DNA from: Antarcticimicrobium sp033791545
GTDB lineage: Bacteria > Pseudomonadota > Alphaproteobacteria > Rhodobacterales > Rhodobacteraceae
Direction: 5' to 3'
DNA length: 26,705 nt
NCBI GenBank assembly: GCA_033791545.1
Contig: JASJGL010000033.1
Location: 1 to 26,705, forward strand
Under the pieces are notes generated by a model that saw only the letters and a list, made by a program, of their open reading frames with translations, did no database searches and had not been told where the DNA came from. Shown here piece by piece: positions 15,047 to 21,615 of this stretch. Every line of letters starts with the position of its first letter. Within the stretch, counting starts at the first letter, position 1. Made by a program: the position numbers and the translations under genes.

Positions 15047-15781
15047 TCAAACCTTTTCCAGAAGGGTGCTCAGCGGGATCAGGCGGGTATCGCCGGAGTC
15101 TGGTTTCAGCACCATGCCGAAATCCTCGTCCACGCCCAGAAATGTGCCCTGTGGCCGCTCGTCAGACAGCGGTACGGTGACCGTCTCGCCCAGTTTCCAC
15201 ACCAGCCCCTTCCATTCCCGGTACAGGGCGGCGCGGCCCTTGGCGCTGTCCAGTTCATGCAGCCAGACCAGACTGTGGCGCGCCCAGGCTTCCAGCAGGG
15301 CGAGGGGATCTATTTCGCCGCATCCCTCCTGCGTCAGTGCGGTCCAGTCCGGCGTTTGCCCCGGCTCAAGATCATCCGCATCGGGCAGGGTCAGCGTCAG
15401 GTCCAGCCCGATCACCATCCAGTCGGGCGTGGCCGCCGGGTCACGCGGGCTCGCGCTCACATGCAGCCCGCCGCAATGCCCGCCGTTCAGGCGAATGCCG
15501 CCGGTCCATTCCAGATGCACGGCGGTTTCCGGCGGCGCCAGCGCACCGATGGCGTTCTGCAACCCGACACCACAGGCGCAAAAGGCGGCCATGGCGCTGT
15601 GCAGCGGCTCTTCCGGGGCCAGCACCAGCGCCGCGCGCAGCCGCTCCTCGGTCAGCGACCAGGGCAAGAGCCCGGCATCGGTGCCGCGCGCGGCCTCGGT
15701 ACAGGCGATGGTGAAGGGATTCGCAGGACCGGCCGCCAACCCCTTCATCAGCGGCGGAAATTGCGGCGTCAGAAGGATCAT
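15047..15781 (-). CDS. Biotin/lipoate protein ligase-like protein (DUF4444 C-terminal domain)
   Basis: A 244-aa protein resembling the alphaproteobacterial biotin/lipoate ligase family whose C-terminus is annotated DUF4444. The N-terminal two thirds look like a BPL/LplA catalytic fold: PLMKGLAAGPANPFTIACTEAARGTDAGLLPW, LVLAPEEPL, HLEWTGGIRLNGGHCGGLHVSAS and VIGLDLTL. The usual GRGRxGRxW adenylate loop of BirA is not visible, and the lysine/glycine pattern is weak, so biotin-ligase activity is doubtful. The C-terminal part (about 185-244) reads GTFLGVDEDFGMVLK, a small beta-barrel-like domain. ATGA overlap with mrp upstream. A specialised or inactive ligase is possible. Confidence 0.8.
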   Translation of the reverse strand: MILLTPQFPPLMKGLAAGPANPFTIACTEAARGTDAGLLPWSLTEERLRAALVLAPEEPLHSAMAAFCACGVGLQNAIGALAPPETAVHLEWTGGIRLNGGHCGGLHVSASPRDPAATPDWMVIGLDLTLTLPDADDLEPGQTPDWTALTQEGCGEIDPLALLEAWARHSLVWLHELDSAKGRAALYREWKGLVWKLGETVTVPLSDERPQGTFLGVDEDFGMVLKPDSGDTRLIPLSTLLEKV

Positions 15782-16845
15782 GCCCGCCCCTCGGCGATCA
15801 GGTTGCGGGCCAGCGTGCGAAACGCCTGCGCGGGGGCCGAGTCCGGTTGCGACACCACGATCGGCGCACCGCCGTCAGAGGTGGTGCGGATGTCGATGTC
15901 CAGCGGCAGTTCGGCCAACAGCGGCACGCCCATCTTTTCGGCCTCGGCCGCCACGCCGCCATGACCAAAGATATGTTCGACATGGCCGCAGTTGGAACAG
16001 ACATGCAGGCTCATGTTCTCGATCAGACCAAAGATCGGGGTCTTGAGCTTGTTGAACATGTCGATCCCCTTGCGCGCATCCAGAAGCGCCACATCCTGCG
16101 GGGTCGACACCATGATCGCGCCGTCCAGATGGGTTTTCTGCGCCAGCGTCATCTGCACGTCGCCGGTGCCCGGTGGCAGATCGACGATCAGCACGTCAAG
16201 CGCGCCCCATTGCACCTGAAACAGCATCTGTTGCAACGCGCCCATCAACATCGGTCCGCGCCAGACCACGGCCTCGTTCTCCTGCGTCAGCAGACCCAGC
16301 GACATCAAGGTGACCCCGTGGTTGCGCAGCGGCAGGATGGTCTTGCCATCGGGCGAGGCGGGCCGCCCCGACACCCCCAGCATACGCGGCTGTGACGGCC
16401 CGTAAATATCGGCGTCCAGCAGCCCCACCCTGCGTCCCTCGGCGGCCAGCGCGCAGGCGAGGTTGGCCGAGACGGTGGATTTCCCGACCCCGCCCTTGCC
16501 CGAGGCGATGGCGATGATCCGCTCGACCCCGGGAACCTTTTCCGGGCCGCCGGGCTTGGGGTGGCCACCGATCTTCAGATCCGGAGGCTTGGGCGCACTG
16601 GCATGGGCGGTCAGCACGGCCGAAACCTGCGCCACCCCCGGCAGCGCCTTTACCTTGGCCTCGGCCTCGGCAAGGGTCGGTTCCATCCGGGCGGCGCGGG
16701 CCGGGTCGGTCTCCAGCACGAAGCGCACGGTGCCGTCTTCAACGTTCAGCGCCCGCACCATGCCGGCGGTGACGATATCTTTGCCGCCGACCGGGTCGAT
16801 GATCCCGCGCAGGGCCCCCAGAACGTCTTCGCGGGTTGCGCTCAT
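15778..16845 (-). CDS. apbC: Mrp/ApbC (NBP35-type) iron-sulfur cluster carrier ATPase
   Basis: A 355-aa P-loop ATPase that holds and delivers [4Fe-4S] clusters. An N-terminal MIP18/DUF59 domain (about 1-80) is followed by the deviant Walker A ASGKGGVGKST (114-124), LLDADIYGPSQPRMLG (142-157), IVDLPPGTGD (220-229), and the bridging CxxC at Cys283/Cys286 (HVCSNCGH) that ligates a cluster between two subunits. It is coupled by ATGA overlaps to DUF6494 upstream and to the ligase-like gene downstream. In an operon headed by a polyferredoxin, beside an FDH with at least five [4Fe-4S] clusters, it may supply clusters to that system (inference). Full length. Confidence 0.94.
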   Translation of the reverse strand: MSATREDVLGALRGIIDPVGGKDIVTAGMVRALNVEDGTVRFVLETDPARAARMEPTLAEAEAKVKALPGVAQVSAVLTAHASAPKPPDLKIGGHPKPGGPEKVPGVERIIAIASGKGGVGKSTVSANLACALAAEGRRVGLLDADIYGPSQPRMLGVSGRPASPDGKTILPLRNHGVTLMSLGLLTQENEAVVWRGPMLMGALQQMLFQVQWGALDVLIVDLPPGTGDVQMTLAQKTHLDGAIMVSTPQDVALLDARKGIDMFNKLKTPIFGLIENMSLHVCSNCGHVEHIFGHGGVAAEAEKMGVPLLAELPLDIDIRTTSDGGAPIVVSQPDSAPAQAFRTLARNLIAEGRA

Positions 16846-17042
16846 GCTGCCGGGCCCTCGATTTCACCTTCGACCACATGCTCCATGTCCAATCCTTCGA
16901 TGGTCAGAACCATGCGGATCGGATGCGCCTTGCCCGCGGCCTCTGGCCCGGCCTTGCGCATGGCCTCTTCAATCGCCTGTTGCGAGGTGACCCCGACTTG
17001 TTTCAGGAACTTTCGCATCGACATGTTGAGTTTGTCATCCAT
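16842..17042 (-). CDS. DUF6494 family small protein
   Basis: A 66-aa cytoplasmic protein. The segment KLNMSMRKFLKQVGVTSQQAIEEAMRKA is what I associate with DUF6494, a small helical family next to mrp in alphaproteobacteria. The second half (PIRMVLTIEGLDMEHVVEGEIEG) looks strand-like and acidic. A good AGGAG Shine-Dalgarno sits 8 bases before the ATG at 17042. The stop overlaps the mrp start by ATGA. There are no cysteines, so it is not itself a cluster ligand. It may act as a partner of Mrp, inferred only from the tight coupling. Confidence 0.85.
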   Translation of the reverse strand: MDDKLNMSMRKFLKQVGVTSQQAIEEAMRKAGPEAAGKAHPIRMVLTIEGLDMEHVVEGEIEGPAA

Positions 17043-17112
17043 CGGAGACTCCTGTGGCTGGTGGTGATGAGTGCCGCGCGGGGCGGCGTTGTCGCTGGCC
17101 TGTCAGGGCGCC

Positions 17113-19083
17113 TCAATGATCGCGGCGCTGGCCGAAATAGTCCTCTGTGGTGCGCACGCGGGGACGCTCGCGCGAGGCCATGGGGTTGTTGTCCTTGTGG
17201 TACTGCGCCTTGATGCGGCAATCGTCGCACATCTGGATCAGGCGTTCCGTCCCGTTGCCTGAGAACATGGCGTGCTTGCCAGCGAGCGTTGCGACGATCT
17301 TTTCAACGGTCGATTTCACGCCAAAGGCAGCGCCACATTCGGTGCAGCAAAACGGCTCTTCCTCGTTCAGGACCCGCTGCGACATCGCCGCGTCGGTGGG
17401 ATCGAACCGCGGCTCCAGCGTGATGGCGCTTTCCGGGCAGATGGTGGCACAGATCCCGCATTGCAGGCAGGCGTCCTCCTGAAACCGCAATTGCGGCAGG
17501 TCGGGGTTGTCCAGCAGCGCCCCGGAGGGGCACAGCGAGACGCAGGACAGGCACAGCGTGCATTTGTCGCCGTCCACCAGTACCGCGCCATAGGGCGCGC
17601 CCGCCGGCAGCGGAACCGGGGTGCCCTGTTGCGGCATCAGCGTTCTGGCGGCCAACCGCGCAACCTGACGGCGGTCCCCCATCAGCAGGACGGGGGCAAT
17701 ACCCGTGGCGCTGGCGGCTGCACTGGCGGTTTGGGCATAAAGCGCATCGCTCATGGCGTCGGGTGTGTCCACGTCCAGCAGCGCGACGCGATCCCCGGCG
17801 CCCATGGCGGCGGCCATCTCGATCTCGTAATTGATCGGGGCACGCTCGCTGCGCGGGTTTGGCAGGATGTCGACCCCGGCAAAGCCCGAGGCCAGCGCGG
17901 CCAATATCTCGGCATGGCCGAACCCGGCCAGCGCGGGCACCGCCAGCGGGATTACATCGGCGGGCAAACCGCGCCCGAACCGGGCCGCCAGCGCGATCAT
18001 CTCGCTGCCATGGTCTTCGTCATGCACCAGCAGGCGTGGGGTGCTGCCCCCTGCGGCGCGAAAGGCCTCGGACAGGGTGCGGATGCGGGTGATCAGATGC
18101 GCGACTGGCGGCGCGTCATATTTGATCGCGCCCGAGGGACAGAGCGAGGAACAGGCGCCGCAGCCGGCGCAGATCATCGGATCGACGGTGACACTGTCGC
18201 CCCCAGGCGAGAACGCCCCGGTCGGGCAGATGTCGAGACAGCGCGTGCAGCCGACCTGACCGGCGCGCGAATGGGCGCACAGATGCTCCTCCAGCGTCAG
18301 GTAAAGCGTCTTTTCAAACGTCCCGACCATCTGCGCGATTTCAAACACCGCCTCCGCGATCGCCGTGGCGCTGCCCGGATCTGCGCGCAGATAACCGTCG
18401 CGCTTGTGCGGGGCGGGGAACAGCGGCGTGGTCCCGGACAGATCAAGGATCAGATCGCAAAGCGTTTCTGCCCCGTCGCGCGGTGGCGAAAGGGTGAAGT
18501 CACCGCGCCCGCCGGGCTCCACGATCCGCAGCCGGTCCAGCCGCAGGGTGAAATTTCCGAAACTGCCCTGCGCCCGCTTGAGATCACCTGTGATCACCTC
18601 ATAGCGGCGCGACAGCGGCAGATCCTCGGCGCCATCGAGCAGCAACACGGTCACCGCCAGCGTATCGGCCAACCGTTCGGCCGCGGGCAGGGCGACACGG
18701 GCCGGGCCGATGATCAGGCAGAGCCCGTCAGAGGTGACGTCGATGGTCTTGACCGGCGGCGGGGCCAGCCGCGCCTCGGCGATCAGGGCGGACATTTTGG
18801 CCGTGCTGTTGCCACCCTCGCCCCAGCCGGCGCGATCCCGGATGTCGACACAAAGCGGCGCGGGGCGCTCCAGTTCGGCGGCCAGTTCCTCAAACCGTGG
18901 CGCTTCCTGCGCGCAGGCAATGATAACGTCGCCATCGCTGATCGCCTTGGCGGCGCTGTCGATTTCGCGGGTGCACAAGGCGGTGTGGACGCGGGAGCAG
19001 GGCAGGCCGGTCGCATGGCTCAAGGCCGCGCGATCCACGGGTTGACTGCCAAGACAATCACATAAAATCAGTTGCTTAGTCAT
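17113..19083 (-). CDS. Polyferredoxin (656-aa multi-[4Fe-4S] protein) of the formate dehydrogenase locus
   Basis: A large soluble iron-sulfur protein with no signal or membrane segment. In order, it has an N-terminal cysteine-bearing region (Cys8, 10, 29, 37, 57, 78; the layout recalls HdrA-like N-termini) and a first ferredoxin pair at 269-315: Cys279/282/286, probably with Cys269, and the canonical Cys305/308/311/315. A second pair follows at 508-549, with both CxxCxxCxxxCP motifs complete. Last is a C-terminal zinc-ribbon-like set, Cys579/580/583 and Cys619/622. Start at ATG 19083, with GAGGGG just upstream. An in-frame ATG at 19152 is unlikely. It heads the leftward operon and is divergent from DUF3305-DUF3306-torD-FDH. 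Function is not established. Electron delivery or cluster handling during FDH maturation is a guess. Confidence 0.88.
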   Translation of the reverse strand: MTKQLILCDCLGSQPVDRAALSHATGLPCSRVHTALCTREIDSAAKAISDGDVIIACAQEAPRFEELAAELERPAPLCVDIRDRAGWGEGGNSTAKMSALIAEARLAPPPVKTIDVTSDGLCLIIGPARVALPAAERLADTLAVTVLLLDGAEDLPLSRRYEVITGDLKRAQGSFGNFTLRLDRLRIVEPGGRGDFTLSPPRDGAETLCDLILDLSGTTPLFPAPHKRDGYLRADPGSATAIAEAVFEIAQMVGTFEKTLYLTLEEHLCAHSRAGQVGCTRCLDICPTGAFSPGGDSVTVDPMICAGCGACSSLCPSGAIKYDAPPVAHLITRIRTLSEAFRAAGGSTPRLLVHDEDHGSEMIALAARFGRGLPADVIPLAVPALAGFGHAEILAALASGFAGVDILPNPRSERAPINYEIEMAAAMGAGDRVALLDVDTPDAMSDALYAQTASAAASATGIAPVLLMGDRRQVARLAARTLMPQQGTPVPLPAGAPYGAVLVDGDKCTLCLSCVSLCPSGALLDNPDLPQLRFQEDACLQCGICATICPESAITLEPRFDPTDAAMSQRVLNEEEPFCCTECGAAFGVKSTVEKIVATLAGKHAMFSGNGTERLIQMCDDCRIKAQYHKDNNPMASRERPRVRTTEDYFGQRRDH

Positions 19084-19432
19084 GTGCCCCTCTCCCCGGT
19101 GCTGCGCCTTGGCTGTGACGGCGATGCGCTGGTGCGGCGCGATGCTAGGCACGAAACGTCACAGCCCGTAAAGCAGAAATGGGGTGATTCGTCGAATTTC
19201 GCCGGAATAATAGGCGACAAAAAAACATGGTTTTGGGCGGTTGGGACAATTCGTCTATGCGACAATCTGGGGCACTGCCCAAAGTGGACAATTTGTCCTG
19301 CCGTTCGGGCGTTTGAAGCGAAAAGCAGCGATTCGCCAAGTTTCCTGTTGGCGGCCGGGATGGGCTGTCGTCAATTGAGGGAGAGAGAGCGGCGCGCTGC
19401 GGCACGTCGAATGAGGGGGAGCGTCAGGACGA
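19084..19432. promoter_or_regulatory. Divergent fdh control region with GGACAA-type operator candidates
   Basis: This 349-base gap separates the polyferredoxin operon (left) from the DUF3305-FDH operon (right), and I find no gene in it. It contains a perfect 13-bp palindrome GGACAATTTGTCC at 19286-19298, identical to one upstream of tupB. An 11-of-13 copy, GGACAATTCGTCT, lies at 19244-19256. Their centres are 42 bp apart, about four helical turns. Between them is an 11-bp palindrome GGGCACTGCCC at 19270-19280. A minus-strand -10-like TATTAT is at 19212-19207 without a convincing -35. The GA-rich segment after 19375 probably belongs to the DUF3305 leader. Confidence 0.7.
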
Positions 19433-19996
19433 ATGGCGGTTATCTGCGAATCCATGCCTTTGGGTATCGTCGTTCGGAAAACGCCGGGGGTGACCCGGTG
19501 GCAGAAATGGTCGTGGAAAGTCGTTGCTGTCCTTCCCGGGGCGGGCCCTGCCGATTGGCGCGAATTGCGCCGCGAGGGGGAGGCGGCGGAATATCACGCC
19601 GCGACCCTGACCCTGACCCTGTATTCCTCGGATACCGAGGCCTATCTGGTCGCCCTCTCGGCCAAGACGCCGGGTCTTTATGTCGTTTTGGGGGATCAGA
19701 CCGACCCCGAGGCGCAGATGCCGTGGCGGCCCGAACTGGTGACGGTCTCGGCCTATGAGGGGCAGGGTTACGCCGAAAGCGGCGAGGGGCTGGTGGAACT
19801 GGTGCCGATGCCGCTCGGGCTGATCGGCTGGGTGCGCGATTTCGTGGCCGAACATCATGTCGAAGAGGTTTTCATCAAGCGCAAGCGCGACCGCCAGCGG
19901 GTTGATCTGGTCGAGGATGGCAAGGGCGACCCGCGCATTCGTCAGATCAGCGATGTTTACCGCGCGCCACGCGGGATCAACCGGGGGGACGGCTGA
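19433..19996 (+). CDS. DUF3305 family protein (FDH locus)
   Basis: A 187-aa soluble protein matching DUF3305. The opening MPLGIVVRKTPGVTRWQKWSWKVVAVLPG and the tryptophan spacing are the family mark. The rest is acidic and strand-rich, and the C-terminus (EEVFIKRKRDRQRVDLVEDGKGDPRIRQISDVYRAPRG) is strongly basic then polar. ATG 19433 has AGGA upstream. Met8 (MPLGIVV) is a possible alternative start. It overlaps DUF3306 by one base (TGATG). The family has no known biochemical role, and in my recollection it always travels with DUF3306, a 4Fe-4S protein and TorD beside formate dehydrogenase. First gene of the rightward operon. Confidence 0.88.
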   Translation: MAVICESMPLGIVVRKTPGVTRWQKWSWKVVAVLPGAGPADWRELRREGEAAEYHAATLTLTLYSSDTEAYLVALSAKTPGLYVVLGDQTDPEAQMPWRPELVTVSAYEGQGYAESGEGLVELVPMPLGLIGWVRDFVAEHHVEEVFIKRKRDRQRVDLVEDGKGDPRIRQISDVYRAPRGINRGDG

Positions 19997-20634
19997 TGGG
20001 GCTGGAGCGGGACACCGGGGATTTCTGGTCGCGCCGCCGCGCCGCCGTCCGGGCCGAGGCGGAGGCCGAAGCGACCGCACGGCTTGCCGCCGAGCAGGCC
20101 GGCGTTGAGGCCGAGCGCGCCGGTGCCGAGGCCGACAGGCCCGACGAAGATCTGCTGCGGGACTTGGGCCTGCCCGATCCCGACACGCTGGAGAGCGGCG
20201 ATGATTTCTCAGCCTTCATGCAACAGGCCGTGCCCGAGCGGCTGCGGCGCCGGGCGCTGCGGCGGCTCTGGACCTCCAATCCGGTGCTGGCCAATCTCGA
20301 CGGGCTGACCGACTACAGCGATGATTTCACCGACGCGGCCATGGTGGTGCCGGATATGCGCACGGCTTACGAGGTCGGGCGCGGTATGTATGAACATGTC
20401 CGCACATTGGTGCAGGATGCGACCGCCGAGGCGGCAGAGGCCGATCCGACGATCCCCGCCGAGGGGGCCGATGACGGGGCCGATCTCGATGCCATCGCCA
20501 CGCCGACCCCGGATGATGCCGCCCCCCGCCTGCGTGAGACTGTCGAGCAGGAGGTGCCAGTCGAAGAGATGGGCGAACAGCCCGCCCCGACAACACCCGC
20601 CCGCCGCCACATGCGCTTTGCGTTCGAAAGCTGA
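19996..20634 (+). CDS. DUF3306 family protein (FDH locus)
   Basis: A 212-aa acidic, probably partly disordered protein. The N-terminus GDFWSRRRAAVRAEAEAEATARLAAEQ forms a charged, coiled-coil-like helix. The conserved core is SGDDFSAFMQQAVPERLRRRALRRLWTSNPVLANLDGLTDYSDDFTDAAMV (about 67-117), the DUF3306 signature. The C-terminal half is an Asp/Glu/Ala/Pro-rich linker ending in basic RRHMRFAFES. No cysteines, signal or membrane segment. It is coupled to DUF3305 (one-base overlap) and is followed 18 bases later by the TorD-like gene. The linker-like build suggests an adaptor or scaffold (inference). Confidence 0.88.
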   Translation: MGLERDTGDFWSRRRAAVRAEAEAEATARLAAEQAGVEAERAGAEADRPDEDLLRDLGLPDPDTLESGDDFSAFMQQAVPERLRRRALRRLWTSNPVLANLDGLTDYSDDFTDAAMVVPDMRTAYEVGRGMYEHVRTLVQDATAEAAEADPTIPAEGADDGADLDAIATPTPDDAAPRLRETVEQEVPVEEMGEQPAPTTPARRHMRFAFES

Positions 20635-20652
20635 TCGAGGAGACCGCCCCAG

Positions 20653-21264
20653 ATGACCCAGGCCGCCCAGACCGAACAGATGATTGCCGAAGAGGACAAG
20701 CTGCGCGCGGATCTCTATGATTTCCTGTCGGCGCTGCTGGCCGGGCCGCCGTCGCGCGGCTTGCTGGATCAGACCGCCCGGTTGAGCGGTGACGACGCGC
20801 CGATGGGGCAGGCGATCTCCACGCTGGCCAAACTGGCCGGAAAGACCACCGAAAAAGGTGTCGAGGGGGAATTCAACGATCTCTTCATCGGGATGGGGCG
20901 GGGCGAACTGGTGCCCTATGCCAGTTATTACATGACCGGATTCCTGAATGAAAAACCGCTGGCGGCGCTGCGCACAGACATGGCGGCGCGCGCCATCCAG
21001 CGCGCCCCGAATGTCTATGAGCCAGAGGACAACATCGCGAGCGTGCTGGAGATGATGGCCGGGTTGATCGAGGGCCGCTTTGGCACGCCCGAGACGCTGG
21101 CGCAGCAACGCGCGTTCTTCAACCGCCATATTGGCCCTTGGGCCGGGCATTTCTTTTCCGATCTCGAAGCGGCCAAAACCTCGATCTTCTATGCGCCGGT
21201 GGGCCGCATCGGGCGGCTTTTCATGGAGATCGAGCGCGAGGCCTTTCGCATGGCCGGACAGTGA
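20653..21264 (+). CDS. TorD/DmsD-family molecular chaperone for formate dehydrogenase
   Basis: A 203-aa all-helical cytoplasmic chaperone of the TorD/DmsD (REMP) family, which holds the Tat signal and apoprotein of molybdoenzymes during cofactor loading. Family marks are EFNDLFIGMGRGELVPYASYYMTGFL (about 74-99) and YEPEDNIASVLEMMAGLI (about 118-135), the E-P-x-D-H-I region, with Asn here for His. A GAGGAGA site precedes the ATG. It stops 80 bases before the Tat-signal mini-protein and 351 bases before FDH alpha, whose twin-arginine signal is the obvious client. I cannot tell whether it also binds the mini-protein's signal. Confidence 0.93.
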   Translation: MTQAAQTEQMIAEEDKLRADLYDFLSALLAGPPSRGLLDQTARLSGDDAPMGQAISTLAKLAGKTTEKGVEGEFNDLFIGMGRGELVPYASYYMTGFLNEKPLAALRTDMAARAIQRAPNVYEPEDNIASVLEMMAGLIEGRFGTPETLAQQRAFFNRHIGPWAGHFFSDLEAAKTSIFYAPVGRIGRLFMEIEREAFRMAGQ

Positions 21265-21344
21265 CAACAGGCCGGCGGGCCCTTTGGGCCGCAGGCAGGC
21301 GCGGGTGGCAAACGCCCGTTGGACAACGAGGAAGGAACATCAAG

Positions 21345-21542
21345 ATGGCTGAGACCTCCAACAGCGACAAGACCAACCGCCGCGATTTTCTCAAGCTTGC
21401 CGCCAGGTCGGCCCCTGCCGCCGTCGTGGCCGTGGCGGCCAGCGGCAGCGAGGCGGCAGCGGCAGGCGAAGCCGGGGCCAAGACAAGTGGCCTGCAAGAT
21501 ACCCCACAGACCCGCGCCTATTACGAGACGGCCCGGTTCTGA
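21345..21542 (+). CDS. Small twin-arginine signal protein of the formate dehydrogenase region
   Basis: A 65-aa protein consisting of little more than a Tat signal: NRRDFLKLAARSAPAAVVAVAASG (residues about 10-33, with the RRDFLK motif), then an Ala/Gly/Glu-rich stretch and a short tail DTPQTRAYYETARF. It resembles the formate dehydrogenase region TAT-target family (TIGR02811, from memory). GAGGAAGGA lies upstream of the ATG at 21345. It precedes FDH alpha by 73 bases and is missed by length-limited gene calling. After export only about 30 residues would remain. The YYxTxRF tail is the conserved part and may be its functional end. Role unknown; an accessory subunit or Tat-chaperone decoy is possible. 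Confidence 0.88.
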   Translation: MAETSNSDKTNRRDFLKLAARSAPAAVVAVAASGSEAAAAGEAGAKTSGLQDTPQTRAYYETARF

Positions 21543-21615
21543 AGCCAGATCCCCCCGGAAAACCGGGGGCCAAGCAAGCGCTGCGGTGCCCGGCACCGTG
21601 CAAGCAAGGGAGAGA

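Noticed and set aside
17272..19065. A 597-codon plus-strand frame opposite the polyferredoxin
   Set aside because: The minus-strand frame has complete ferredoxin motifs. The plus-strand translation is compositionally a shadow, with no motif and no ribosome binding site.
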